Shown piece after piece: positions 23,635-33,684 of a stretch of DNA of 64,000 bases. How positions within the stretch are numbered: the stretch's first letter is position 1; each line of letters opens with the position of its first letter. The translations under genes were made by a program, and so were the position numbers. Below the pieces are notes generated by a model. The model saw nothing but the letters and a program-made list of their open reading frames with translations. It ran no database searches and was not told the DNA's origin. Source of the DNA: Streptomyces sp. SKN60 (GTDB lineage: Bacteria > Actinomycetota > Actinomycetes > Streptomycetales > Streptomycetaceae); contig NZ_JAHTMW010000021.1 of the NCBI RefSeq assembly GCF_026236535.1, forward strand, positions 1 to 64,000, in the 5' to 3' direction.

Positions 23635-24399
23635 TCAGCCCGTGACCTGCGGGAAGAGGTCCACGAACGGCGCGGCCGTGGCCGCCAGGCCCCGGCTGAA
23701 CGGCGCGTCGAAGTCCCAGATCAGGAAGAGCAGGAAGGCGATCAGGGCGCTGAACAGACCGGCGAGCAGCACCTCTCGGCCGGTGCGCCGGATCTGCAGG
23801 GTGAAGATCAGGCCCACGGTCACCAGGGCGCCGGTGATGAGGCCGAACCACACCACCCCGGGCATCGTCGCGCCCGCGTTCTCGCCGCGCGCGTTGCGGG
23901 CGTCGTCGGCGACCGCGACCTGGTCCACCAGCGGCTGGTAGGCCTGGCCCTCGAAGTCGTTGGCGGGCTGGTAGTCCGTCACGCTGCGGCGCACCTTCTG
24001 CAGCAGTTCGGTGCCGGTGTCGCTCAGTTCGCCGTGCTCGGTCATGTACGGGAACTCGTCCTCCACCACATACCGGACGTACGCGTCGATGTCCGCGCGG
24101 ATCCGCTCCCGGGTGGCGAGCGGATAGACCTCGACCCGCTCCGAGATCTCGTGCATCGCCTGGGCCTCCTGGCGCACCGTCTCCTGGGCGGCGCTGCGGG
24201 CCTCCCAGACGCCGGCGATGGCGAGACCGAGGACGATCGCGTACACCACGCCGATCATCATCGTCATGTACTCGATGACGTCGGGGGTCTCGCTGGGGTC
24301 GTCGTCCTCGGGGATCCGCCGGTGGTTGATGACGACGATGGCCAGCACGACGGCGCATGCGGCGGCCATCGCGATGGTGAGCACAACCCATTCGGACAA
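23635..24399 (-). CDS. DUF4239 (bestrophin-like) membrane protein
   Basis: A 254-aa protein. Two N-terminal helices (TIAMAAACAVVLAIVVI; MMIGVVYAIVLGLAIAGVWE), a charged helical middle (QETVRQEAQAMHEISERVEV, TDYQPANDFEGQAYQPLVD) and two C-terminal helices (VVWFGLITGALVTVGLIFTL; LLAGLFSALIAFLLFLIWDF). This 2+2 layout and the conserved ARSAAQETVRQEA segment match DUF4239. The start is TTG 24399, backed by GGAGGA 7 nt upstream. It follows a Pro-rich membrane protein gene on the same strand (40-nt gap), so the two form an operon. Function unknown. Confidence 0.85.
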   Translation of the reverse strand: MSEWVVLTIAMAAACAVVLAIVVINHRRIPEDDDPSETPDVIEYMTMMIGVVYAIVLGLAIAGVWEARSAAQETVRQEAQAMHEISERVEVYPLATRERIRADIDAYVRYVVEDEFPYMTEHGELSDTGTELLQKVRRSVTDYQPANDFEGQAYQPLVDQVAVADDARNARGENAGATMPGVVWFGLITGALVTVGLIFTLQIRRTGREVLLAGLFSALIAFLLFLIWDFDAPFSRGLAATAAPFVDLFPQVTG

Positions 24400-24439
24400 G
24401 GGTGTTTCCTCCGTTGCGGGGTGGTTGAGGGGCGGGGGG

Positions 24440-25048
24440 TCAGCGGGAGCGCGGCCGCAGGATCGCGGTCGCGATCACCGCGGGGGCGGTGACGAGCAGG
24501 GTCGTGGTGATCACATTGGGCGTGCTCTTGGGCTTGACGCGGGCGGTGCGCCGGTAGTGCGGCAGGGCGACCGGGGTGGGCCGGGGCCGCACCGTGGGAA
24601 CCGGGGACGGGCTCGGGGGCGCCGGCTCCGGCTCGGGCGCCGGGGGCGCGGGGCGCGGCGGCGGGGGAGGAGCGGGCCTCGGCGGCGTGGTGCGCACCGG
24701 GGGCGGTGGCGGGGCCGGCGGCTTCGGCTTCGGGGCGGGCTTCGGTGGGGGTTTCGGCGCGGGCTTGTGGGTCGGCTTCGGGGGGTGGGTCGGGTGCGGC
24801 GGATGGGTGGGATGCGGGGGATGCGTGGGGTGCGGGGGATGGGTCGGATGGCACGGCCCGTCCCCCGCGATCGCCACCCCGCTCGATCCGCCGGGCCCGG
24901 TCACGGCCCAGGCGCACGCGTCGGCGGTCGCCGGCGTGGCCGGTGCGGTGAGCAACCACACCAGCGCGCCGGCCGCGAGCGGGCGCGTCAGCCGCGTCCC
25001 GTAGCGGGAGAACCGGTACTGAGGCAAGAGAGACACGCCGAGCAGCAT
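24440..25048 (-). CDS. Proline-rich exported protein with His-Pro repeats
   Basis: A 202-aa protein. An N-terminal signal (RPLAAGALVWLLTAPATPA, ending near TADA) is followed by CAWAVTGPGG and GDGPCHP, where two Cys could pair. About four HPTHPP units follow, then a long Lys/Pro and Pro/Ala region, and a C-terminal hydrophobic segment (TTTLLVTAPAVIATAIL) with a basic end. It looks like a wall-spanning stalk anchored in the membrane, and the His-Pro units could bind metal. ATG 25048 lacks a clear ribosome site; GTG 25036 (VSLLPQYRF) is an alternative. Downstream DUF4239 gene is co-directional. Confidence 0.65.
   Translation of the reverse strand: MLLGVSLLPQYRFSRYGTRLTRPLAAGALVWLLTAPATPATADACAWAVTGPGGSSGVAIAGDGPCHPTHPPHPTHPPHPTHPPHPTHPPKPTHKPAPKPPPKPAPKPKPPAPPPPPVRTTPPRPAPPPPPRPAPPAPEPEPAPPSPSPVPTVRPRPTPVALPHYRRTARVKPKSTPNVITTTLLVTAPAVIATAILRPRSR
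24781..24852. repeat. 18-bp degenerate tandem repeat encoding HPTHPP
   Basis: About four imperfect units of GGATGGGTGGGATGCGGG (plus strand) encode the HPTHPP repeats of the minus-strand Pro-rich protein. Copy number could vary between strains. Confidence 0.6.
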
Positions 25049-25566
25049 GAGCGGGCGGACGGTCCGGACGGGCCGGAACCGCCCCGGATTCCCCGGATGG
25101 AGCGGATCTTGGTGTGCACTGGTTTGACGTTTCCGCCGACTCTGTCGTCTCACGGGCTGCCCAACGCGCCAACAGGTCCTCCGTTGCGGTGGATTCCCGA
25201 CCGATCGGCCCCGTCCGCGGGGGCGGCGTGTGAGGGTGGTGCGGGGGCGGCGCGCGGCGTTCCACGGGCCCGGATCCGGTAACTGGCCGGTAGTCGCCGC
25301 CCGTTGAGTCACGGTGACCGCCCGCCCGGCCCGCGGGCTGCGACGGAACGCAGGTCAGGGGGCCGCACGACCATATGCACGTGAATTTGCACGACCTGAA
25401 GGCGTGAACTCTTCCTTACCCGGAGCACGTGCCATTGGCGTGTGACCAAGAACGGATCGAGAATTTCCGTTTCCACTCGCTCTCTCGGCGGGCGATCAGT
25501 AGCCTCAGCTCGAACACAGGCCGCGAACACCTGGCCACATCTCACGGCGACTTGTTGGAGACTTTG
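25049..25566. other. 518-base divergent intergenic region
   Basis: Lies between the Pro-rich protein gene (minus) and the DUF574 methyltransferase gene (plus). I see no supported gene; reading frames here lack family motifs and ribosome sites. The last 190 bases (about 25370-25560) are notably less G/C-rich, consistent with promoter and leader of the methyltransferase operon. GTCACGGTGAC at about 25306 is a near-palindrome. Confidence 0.55.
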
Positions 25567-26379
25567 ATGGAGCGTCCCGCCTGGGCTCCGCCGGGCATCG
25601 ATATTTCGGTGCCGAGCGTGTCCCGTATGTACGACTTCTATCTGGGCGGCTCGCACAATTTCGAAGTGGACCGGGAAGCGGCCCGCAAGGCCATGGAGTT
25701 CCTGCCGGGACTCCCCAAGATCATGCAGGCGAACCGTGCCTTCATGCGCCGGGCCGTGCGGCACGCCGTTGACAACGACGTCACGCAGTTCCTGGACATC
25801 GGCTCGGGGATACCGACCTTCGGCAACGTTCACGAGGTCGCCCAGGCCGCCAGCGAGGCCGCCCGGGTCGTCTACGTGGACCACGACCCGGTCGCCGTCG
25901 CCCACAGCAGGGCCGTGCTCGGCGACGACCCCCGCTCCGCCGTGGTCGCCGCGGACCTGCGCAAGCCGCGCGAGATCCTGCACAGCCCCGAGGTCACCGA
26001 ACTCCTCGACCTGGACCGCCCGGTGGCCCTGCTGCTCGTCGCCGTGCTGCACTTCCTGGAGGACTCGGACGAGCCGGGCGCCGCCGTCGCCGAACTGCTC
26101 GACGGGCTCGCGCCCGGCAGCCTGCTGGTCCTCACCCACGCCTCGTACGAGGGCATCCCCGTGCCGCAGGAGCGGGCCGGCGGCGCCGTCGGCGTCTACC
26201 GCGACATCCGCAACCCGCTGGTGATGCGCTCCCGCGAGGAGATCACCCGCTTCTTCGACGGCACCGAGATCGTCGAGCCGGGCGTCGTGCCCATGCCCCT
26301 GTGGCGGTCCGACAGTCCCGACGAGGAGGAGGATCCCTTCGCCTTCTCCGGGTTCGCAGGGGTGGGGCGCAAGGCGTGA
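25567..26379 (+). CDS. SAM-dependent methyltransferase, DUF574 family
   Basis: A 270-aa protein of the actinobacterial Methyltransf_19/DUF574 family. Signatures: PSVSRMYDFYLGGSHNFEVD near the N-terminus, RAFMRRAVRHAV, the SAM-binding loop FLDIGSGIPTFGNVHEVA, ARVVYVDHDPVAVAHS and VAVLHFLED. Streptomycetes carry many paralogues with unknown substrates. GGAG lies 7 nt before ATG 25567. Its TGA overlaps the GTG of the GGDEF-EAL gene (GTGA at 26376-26379), so the two are translationally coupled, which hints at a shared developmental role. Confidence 0.92.
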   Translation: MERPAWAPPGIDISVPSVSRMYDFYLGGSHNFEVDREAARKAMEFLPGLPKIMQANRAFMRRAVRHAVDNDVTQFLDIGSGIPTFGNVHEVAQAASEAARVVYVDHDPVAVAHSRAVLGDDPRSAVVAADLRKPREILHSPEVTELLDLDRPVALLLVAVLHFLEDSDEPGAAVAELLDGLAPGSLLVLTHASYEGIPVPQERAGGAVGVYRDIRNPLVMRSREEITRFFDGTEIVEPGVVPMPLWRSDSPDEEEDPFAFSGFAGVGRKA

Positions 26380-28547
26380 AGGTGCCGTCCCAGCCTGCCG
26401 GTTCCGTGGCCGACGGACCGGAGGACAGACTCAGGCGGTTCGTGACCATCTGGAGCCGCGCCGTGTTCCCGGTCACCGCCACCTCGATGACCCGCCAGGA
26501 GTTCGAGCGGCACCTGCTGCCGCCCGCCCAGGAGCTGTGCGACGCGCTGCACGCCCGGCCCTTCGACACGGCGCCCGCGCACCGGGTCGGGCAGGCCCTG
26601 GTGGCCGCCCACTGCACCGACCCGGACGCGCTCGCCCGTAGCCTCGGTGTGGTCGACGCCTACCTGGTGCTGTACTGCGGCGACGAACAGGGCGTCGGCG
26701 CCGAGGAGTTGCGCGCCCGCTGCTCCCGGCTCCAGCACGCCATGGCGGCCGGCTTCGCCCAGGCCCTGCGCGAACGCACCCTCGCCGAGCAGGAGTCCAT
26801 CGCGCACTCCGCGCTCTCCGCGCGCAGCGCCGCCGAACTCGCCCTGCACGCCACCGAGAGCCGCTTCCGCGCGGTCTTCGACGGCGCCGCCGTCGGCATC
26901 GGCATCGCCGACCTCAACGGCAACATCCTGGAGGTGAACGAGGCCCTCACCCGCATGTTCGGCGGTCTGGAGACCACCGTCACCAGTAAGAACATCGTCG
27001 AATGGGTGCACCCCGAGGACGGCCCGCACGTCTGGCGGCTCTACGACGAACTGGTGCGCGGCGAGCGCGAGTCGTACCGCGTCGAGAAGCCGTACTACCG
27101 CGGCGACGGCACCGTCCTGTGGACCAACCTCACCGTCTCGCTGCTGCGCGACGCGGCCGGCCGGCCGCAGTACCAGCTCGCGCTGATGGAGGACACCACC
27201 GAGCGGCGGCTGCTCAACCTCCGGCTGCGCTACGAGGCCACCCATGACGCGCTCACCGGGCTGCCCAACCGCACGCTGTTCTTCGAACGCCTGGAGAAGA
27301 CCCTCGGCCCCGGCGGCGACGCCGGCTTCGGTCTGGCCTACCTCGACCTCGACGGCTTCAAGGTGATCAACGACAGCCTCGGGCACTCCACCGGCGACCG
27401 GCTGCTCGTCGAGGTCGCCGACCGGCTGCAGAGCTGTGTCGCCGCGCCCGGCGAGATGGTCGCCCGGCTCGGCGGCGACGAGTTCGTCGCGCTCACCACC
27501 GGGGCCGGCAGCGAGCGCAAGGTCGGCGAGCTCGCCGACCGGATGCTGGCTTCGCTCGCCACCCCGATCAGCATCGACGGGCGCGAGCTCACCGTGCGCG
27601 GCAGCGTCGGCGTGGTCGAGGGGCCGGCGAGGGAGCGGACCGCGGCCGAGGTGCTGCGCAGCGCCGACATCACCATGTACCGGGCCAAGTCGGCGGGCGG
27701 CAACCGCTTCGAGTACGCCGACGAGGAGGCCGACGCGCGGGCCATCACCCGGCACGGGCTGACCACCGCGCTGCCCGCCGCCCTGGAGCGCGGCGAGTTC
27801 TTCATCGAGTACCAGCCGCTGGTGCACCTCGGGGACGGCAGCGTGCACGGCGCGGAGGCGCTCGTACGGTGGTGCCACCCGCAGCACGGGGTGCTCGGCC
27901 CGGACCGCTTCATCCCGCTCGCCGAGAACACCGGGCTCATCGTGCCGCTGGGCCGCTGGGTGCTCCAGGAGGCGGTGCGCCAGGCCCGGTTCTGGCAGGA
28001 CGAGGCGCCCGGCGGGCACCCCGCGACCGGGCCGCTGCGGATCAACGTCAACCTCTCGCCGACCCAGCTCCACCACCCCGGCCTGGTCGCCGAGACCGTC
28101 GACGTCCTGGAGCGCTCCGGCCTCGAACCGGGCGCGCTGTGCCTGGAGGTCACCGAATCCGCGCTCATCGGCGCCGACGACGACCTCCTGAAGCCGCTGC
28201 GGCAGCTCGCCGAGATGGGCGTGGACATCGCGCTCGACGACTTCGGCACCGGCTACTCCAACCTGGCCAACCTGCGCCGCCTCCCGGTGAGCGTCCTCAA
28301 ACTGGACCGCTCCTTCACCCAGGGCATGCAGCAGCACCCGGCGGACCCGGTCGACATCAAGATCGTCGAGGGCATCGTCCAGCTCGCCCACAGCCTCGAA
28401 CTCGCGGTCACCGTCGAGGGCGTCGAAACCGGCGCCCAGGCCCAGCAACTCCGCGACCTCGGCTGCGACACGGCCCAGGGCTGGTACTACGCCCGCCCGG
28501 GCGCCCCGGACCGGATCCGGTCGCTGGCGCTGGTGGACGCCGTGTAG
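26376..28547 (+). CDS. rmdA: PAS-GGDEF-EAL bifunctional c-di-GMP enzyme, RmdA-like
   Basis: A 723-aa cytoplasmic protein: helical N-terminal region (about 1-150), PAS/PAC (about 163-285; FDGAAVGIGIADLNGNILEV), GGDEF (about 290-455; intact RLGGDEFVAL near 365, but APGE where an inhibitory RxxD site would be) and EAL (about 465-715) with EALVRW, NVNLSPTQL, EVTESAL, DDFGTGYSNL, KLDRSF and EGVET, so both active sites look complete. It should make and degrade c-di-GMP, the BldD ligand that controls sporulation. The symbol rests on matching domain order and my recollection that rmdA lies near the sdhCAB-like genes in S. coelicolor. It is coupled to the DUF574 methyltransferase. Confidence 0.85.
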   Translation: MKVPSQPAGSVADGPEDRLRRFVTIWSRAVFPVTATSMTRQEFERHLLPPAQELCDALHARPFDTAPAHRVGQALVAAHCTDPDALARSLGVVDAYLVLYCGDEQGVGAEELRARCSRLQHAMAAGFAQALRERTLAEQESIAHSALSARSAAELALHATESRFRAVFDGAAVGIGIADLNGNILEVNEALTRMFGGLETTVTSKNIVEWVHPEDGPHVWRLYDELVRGERESYRVEKPYYRGDGTVLWTNLTVSLLRDAAGRPQYQLALMEDTTERRLLNLRLRYEATHDALTGLPNRTLFFERLEKTLGPGGDAGFGLAYLDLDGFKVINDSLGHSTGDRLLVEVADRLQSCVAAPGEMVARLGGDEFVALTTGAGSERKVGELADRMLASLATPISIDGRELTVRGSVGVVEGPARERTAAEVLRSADITMYRAKSAGGNRFEYADEEADARAITRHGLTTALPAALERGEFFIEYQPLVHLGDGSVHGAEALVRWCHPQHGVLGPDRFIPLAENTGLIVPLGRWVLQEAVRQARFWQDEAPGGHPATGPLRINVNLSPTQLHHPGLVAETVDVLERSGLEPGALCLEVTESALIGADDDLLKPLRQLAEMGVDIALDDFGTGYSNLANLRRLPVSVLKLDRSFTQGMQQHPADPVDIKIVEGIVQLAHSLELAVTVEGVETGAQAQQLRDLGCDTAQGWYYARPGAPDRIRSLALVDAV

Positions 28548-28559
28548 GGGAGCGCTTCC

Positions 28560-28592
28560 GGGCGGCGCCCGCGCGCCGGTCGGGCGCCGCCC
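28560..28592. terminator. Bidirectional hairpin terminator
   Basis: Perfect 12-bp arms GGGCGGCGCCCG and CGGGCGCCGCCC with a 9-nt loop between the convergent GGDEF-EAL and LysR genes. Confidence 0.82.
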
Positions 28593-28601
28593 CCAACGGC
28601 C

Positions 28602-29498
28602 TCAGGCCCGCGGCGCGCCCCGGCGCGAGGCCGTCAGCAGCTTCTGGAGCTCCCGCGCGGCCCGCGGCGGCGCCACGTCGCTGCGGTGGGCCAGGGCGAT
28701 GGTGCGGCGGAGGCCCGGGCGGGCCAGGGCGGTGACGCGGAGGTCGCGGCCGGCGCGGGCGGCGACCATGGCCGGGACGACGGCGAGGCCGAGCCCGGCC
28801 CGGACGAAGCCGAGGACGGCGTCCAGCTCGCCGCCCTCGACCGTGAAGGAGGGCTCGAAGCCCTCCGCGCGGCAGGCGGCGACGGTCAGCTCCCGCAGGT
28901 CGTACCCGTGCCGGAACATCACCAGCGGCTGCTCCCGCAGCTCCGCGATCCGCACCGGCCGCCGCGGCGCCGGCGCGGCGGCCGACGACACCACCACCAG
29001 GTCCTCCGTCAGCAGCTCCACCGTGGTCAGCGCGGGCGACGGCGTCGGCAGCGGCAACACCACGAGCGCCAGGTCCAGCGCGCCGCGCGCCAGCTCCCGT
29101 ACCAGGTCGTGCGAGCCGCCCTCCTCGATGAGGAGACGGATCCCCGGGTGCAGGTCGTGGAAGTCGCGCAGCACGTCCGGCAGCAGCCCGGTGCACAGGC
29201 TGGGCGTCGCGCCGAGCCGCACCCGGCCCCGCTTCAGCTGCACCAGCTCCTGCACCTCGTGCCGCGCGGTGTCCGTGTCGGCGAGGATCCGGCGGGCCAG
29301 CGGCAGCAGCGCCTCGCCCGCGTCGGTGAGCGCGATGTTCCCGCGGGCCCGGCTGAACAGCTCCGCGCCCAGCTCCTGCTCCAGCGCCTTGATCTGCTGC
29401 GACAGCGAGGGCTGCGAGACATGCACCCGCTCCGCGGCCCGGGTGAAGTGGCGGGTCTCGGCGACGGCGACGAAGTAGAGGAGCTGCTGGAACTGCAT
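28602..29498 (-). CDS. LysR-family transcriptional regulator
   Basis: A 298-aa protein. The N-terminal winged HTH is MQFQQLLYFVAVAETRHFTR, AAERVHVSQPSLSQQIKALE, QELGAELFSR; the substrate-binding domain spans about 90-290 (VRLGATPSLCTGLLPDVLRD, AVLGFVRAGLGLAVVPAMVA). It diverges from sdhCAB with 95 nt between, and that gap has ATAGG-N5-CCTAT, a T-N11-A LysR box, so it very likely regulates the succinate dehydrogenase operon and itself. The co-inducer is unknown; a C4-dicarboxylate is a reasonable guess. Confidence 0.93.
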   Translation of the reverse strand: MQFQQLLYFVAVAETRHFTRAAERVHVSQPSLSQQIKALEQELGAELFSRARGNIALTDAGEALLPLARRILADTDTARHEVQELVQLKRGRVRLGATPSLCTGLLPDVLRDFHDLHPGIRLLIEEGGSHDLVRELARGALDLALVVLPLPTPSPALTTVELLTEDLVVVSSAAAPAPRRPVRIAELREQPLVMFRHGYDLRELTVAACRAEGFEPSFTVEGGELDAVLGFVRAGLGLAVVPAMVAARAGRDLRVTALARPGLRRTIALAHRSDVAPPRAARELQKLLTASRRGAPRA

Positions 29499-29519
29499 GC
29501 CTCAAGCCTACCCGCATTC

Positions 29520-29534
29520 ATAGGGGCCGCCTAT
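29520..29534. promoter_or_regulatory. LysR-type operator ATAGG-N5-CCTAT
   Basis: ATAGGGGCCGCCTAT is an inverted repeat containing T-N11-A, the classic LysR-regulator recognition form, centred between the divergent LysR gene (start 29498) and sdhC (start 29594). Confidence 0.7.
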
Positions 29535-29580
29535 CGAGATGAGCCGAACCATGTCTTGGACCTCTCAGGCCCTTCGGCCC

Positions 29581-29586
29581 TAGCGT
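29581..29586 (+). promoter_or_regulatory. -10 box TAGCGT of sdhCAB, leaderless
   Basis: TAGCGT ends 7 nt before ATG 29594; a possible -35 TTGGAC lies at 29556-29561, 19 nt upstream of it. Confidence 0.5.
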
Positions 29587-29593
29587 CTTTTCC

Positions 29594-30322
29594 ATGGCTC
29601 TGGCAACGAAGTCCGCACGGCAGACCGCACCACCACGACCGCCCGCCGCCCCCACCCGCGGCTTCTGGGCGTCGACCCTCGGCAAGAAGACCGTGATGGC
29701 CGTGAGCGGCCTGATCATGCTCGCCTACCTCGTCGCGCACGTCGCGGGCAACCTGAAGATCTTCTTCGGCCCCGAGGAGTTCAACGGCTACGGCCACTGG
29801 CTGCGCGTGATGGGCGCCCCCGTCCTGCACCACCAGTGGGGCCTGTGGATCGCCCGGATCACGCTGCTCACCGCCGTCGTCGCGCACGCCGTCTCCGCGT
29901 ACCAGCTCAGCCGCCGCGACCTCAGGGCCCGCCCCACCCGCTACGCGCACCGGCGCAAGGGCTCCTCGTACGCCACCCGCACCATGCGCTGGGGCGGCGT
30001 CATCCTCGGCCTCTTCATCGTCTGGCACGTCCTCGACCTCACCGCCGGCACCGTCCACACCGGCGGCTTCGAGGACGGCAAGCCCTACCAGAACGTGATC
30101 GACACCTTCTCCACCTGGTACGGCAACATCATCTACATCGTCGCCATGCTCGCCGTGGGCCTCCACGTCCGGCACGGCTTCTGGAGCGCCGCCCAGACCC
30201 TCGGCGTCGGCAACGCCCGCCGCGAACGAGCTCTGAAGTTCCTGGCGAACGCCCTCGCCCTCGTGCTGACCGCGGGCTTCGTCGCCGTCCCCGTCGGCGT
30301 CATGACCGGAGTGGTGAACTGA
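29594..30322 (+). CDS. sdhC: Succinate dehydrogenase cytochrome b subunit
   Basis: A 242-aa membrane subunit of the five-helix, dihaem type (SdhC/FrdC as in Bacillus-like complexes), so no SdhD is needed and none is present. After a Pro-rich N-terminus come VMAVSGLIMLAYLVAHVAGN, GLWIARITLLTAVVAHAVSA, GGVILGLFIVWHVLDLTAGT, NIIYIVAMLAVGLHVRHGFW and FLANALALVLTAGFVAVPVG. His residues in VAHVAGN, VVAHAVS, VWHVLD and GLHVRHGF are the likely haem ligands. It anchors SdhAB and passes electrons to menaquinone. sdhA follows after 2 nt. Confidence 0.95.
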   Translation: MALATKSARQTAPPRPPAAPTRGFWASTLGKKTVMAVSGLIMLAYLVAHVAGNLKIFFGPEEFNGYGHWLRVMGAPVLHHQWGLWIARITLLTAVVAHAVSAYQLSRRDLRARPTRYAHRRKGSSYATRTMRWGGVILGLFIVWHVLDLTAGTVHTGGFEDGKPYQNVIDTFSTWYGNIIYIVAMLAVGLHVRHGFWSAAQTLGVGNARRERALKFLANALALVLTAGFVAVPVGVMTGVVN

Positions 30323-30324
30323 CC

Positions 30325-32279
<1,955 letters not shown>

Positions 32280-32283
<4 letters not shown>

Positions 32284-33029
32284 GGCTGAACCTGCGCGTC
32301 TGGCGCCAGCAGAACGGCGACGCCGAGGGCGCCATGGCCACCTACCAGGTCGACGGCATCTCGCCCGACATGTCCTTCCTGGAGATGCTGGACACCCTCA
32401 ACGAGGAGCTGATCCTGCGCGGCGAGGACCCCGTCGCCTTCGACCACGACTGCCGCGAGGGCATCTGCGGGGCCTGCAGCCTGGTCATCAACGGCGACGC
32501 CCACGGCCCCGAGCGCACCACCGCCTGCCAGCTGCACATGCGGTCCTTCCGCGACGGCGACACCATCGACGTCGAGCCCTGGCGGGCCGCCGCCTTCCCG
32601 GTCGTCAAGGACCTGGTCGTCGACCGCTCCGCCTTCGACCGGATCATCCAGGCCGGCGGTTACGTCAGCGTCCCCACCGGCTCCGCGCCCGAGGCGCACG
32701 CCACCCCGGTCCCCAAGGCCGACGCCGACCTCGCCTTCGAGCACGCCGAGTGCATCGGCTGCGGCGCCTGTGTCGCGGCCTGCCCCAACGGCTCCGCCAT
32801 GCTGTTCACCTCGGCCAAGATCAACCACCTGAACGTGCTGCCGCAGGGCGCGCCCGAGCGGGAGACCCGGGTCCTCGACATGGTCGCCCAGATGGATGCC
32901 GAGGGCTTCGGCGGCTGCACGCTCACCGGCGAGTGTGCCACCGCCTGCCCCAAGGGCATCCCGCTGCCCTCGATCGCCGCCATGAACAAGGAGTGGCTGC
33001 GGGCCCGCCGCAAGGCCGCCCGCTCCTAG
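32280..33029 (+). CDS. sdhB: Succinate dehydrogenase/fumarate reductase iron-sulfur subunit
   Basis: A 249-aa electron-transfer subunit. The 2Fe-2S ligands are in DCREGICGACSLVINGD and TTACQLH; the two further clusters are held by CIGCGACVAACPNGSAMLF and CTLTGECATACPKGIPLPSI. It moves electrons from SdhA FAD to the haem/quinone site of SdhC. The ATG overlaps the sdhA stop (32280-32283). It converges on the response-regulator gene with only 10 nt between stops and no clear hairpin. Confidence 0.97.
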
Positions 33030-33039
33030 CCTTCAGCGT

Positions 33040-33684
33040 TCACCGGCGCAGGTACGCGAGGACCGCGAGGACCCGGCGGTTGTCGTCGGCCGACGGCTCG
33101 ATCCGCAGCTTCCCGAAGATGCCCGCCGTGTGCTTCGCCACCGCGCTCTCACTGATGTGGAGCGCGGTGGCGATCGCCGCGTTCGACCGGCCCTCCGCCA
33201 TCAGCCGCAGCACCTCGTGCTCGCGCGGGGTGAGCGCGGCCGTGTTCCCCCGGGCGTCGCTGCGGGCCAGCAGCCGGGCCACCACCTGCGGGTCGAGCAC
33301 CGTGCCGCCCGCGGCCACCGTCCGTACCGCGTCGACGAATTGAGCCGTGTGCGTCACCCGGTCCTTCAGGAGATAGCCGACCGCGCCCTCCCCGCCGGCC
33401 AGCAACTCCTGCGCGTACAACTGCTCCACGTACTGCGACAGGATCAGCACCGGGAACCCGGGCCGCTCCCGGCGGGCGTCCAGGGCGGCCCGCAGGCCCT
33501 CGTCGGTGAAGAGCGGCGGCAGCCGGATGTCGATCACGGCCACGTCCGGGCGCTCCTCGCGCAGCGCGCGGACCAGGGCGGGGTGGTTGTCGACTGCGGC
33601 GACCACCTCGCAGCCGTGCTCCTCCAGGGTCCGGGTCAGCCCGTCCCGGAGGAGGAAGAGGTCTTCGGCGAGGACGACGCGCAC
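33040..33684 (-). CDS. NarL/LuxR-family response regulator
   Basis: A 214-aa protein. The receiver domain has AEDLF, Asp in VAVIDIRLPP (about 51), Ser in LILSQYVEQ and Lys in YLLKDRV. The LuxR HTH (about 150-205) is LTPREHEVLRLMAEGRSNAA, IATALHISESAVAKH. It starts with GTG 33684, inside the 3' end of the histidine-kinase gene (49-nt overlap), so the pair is translationally coupled. It should activate or repress nearby genes, perhaps its own operon. Confidence 0.94.
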   Translation of the reverse strand: MRVVLAEDLFLLRDGLTRTLEEHGCEVVAAVDNHPALVRALREERPDVAVIDIRLPPLFTDEGLRAALDARRERPGFPVLILSQYVEQLYAQELLAGGEGAVGYLLKDRVTHTAQFVDAVRTVAAGGTVLDPQVVARLLARSDARGNTAALTPREHEVLRLMAEGRSNAAIATALHISESAVAKHTAGIFGKLRIEPSADDNRRVLAVLAYLRR

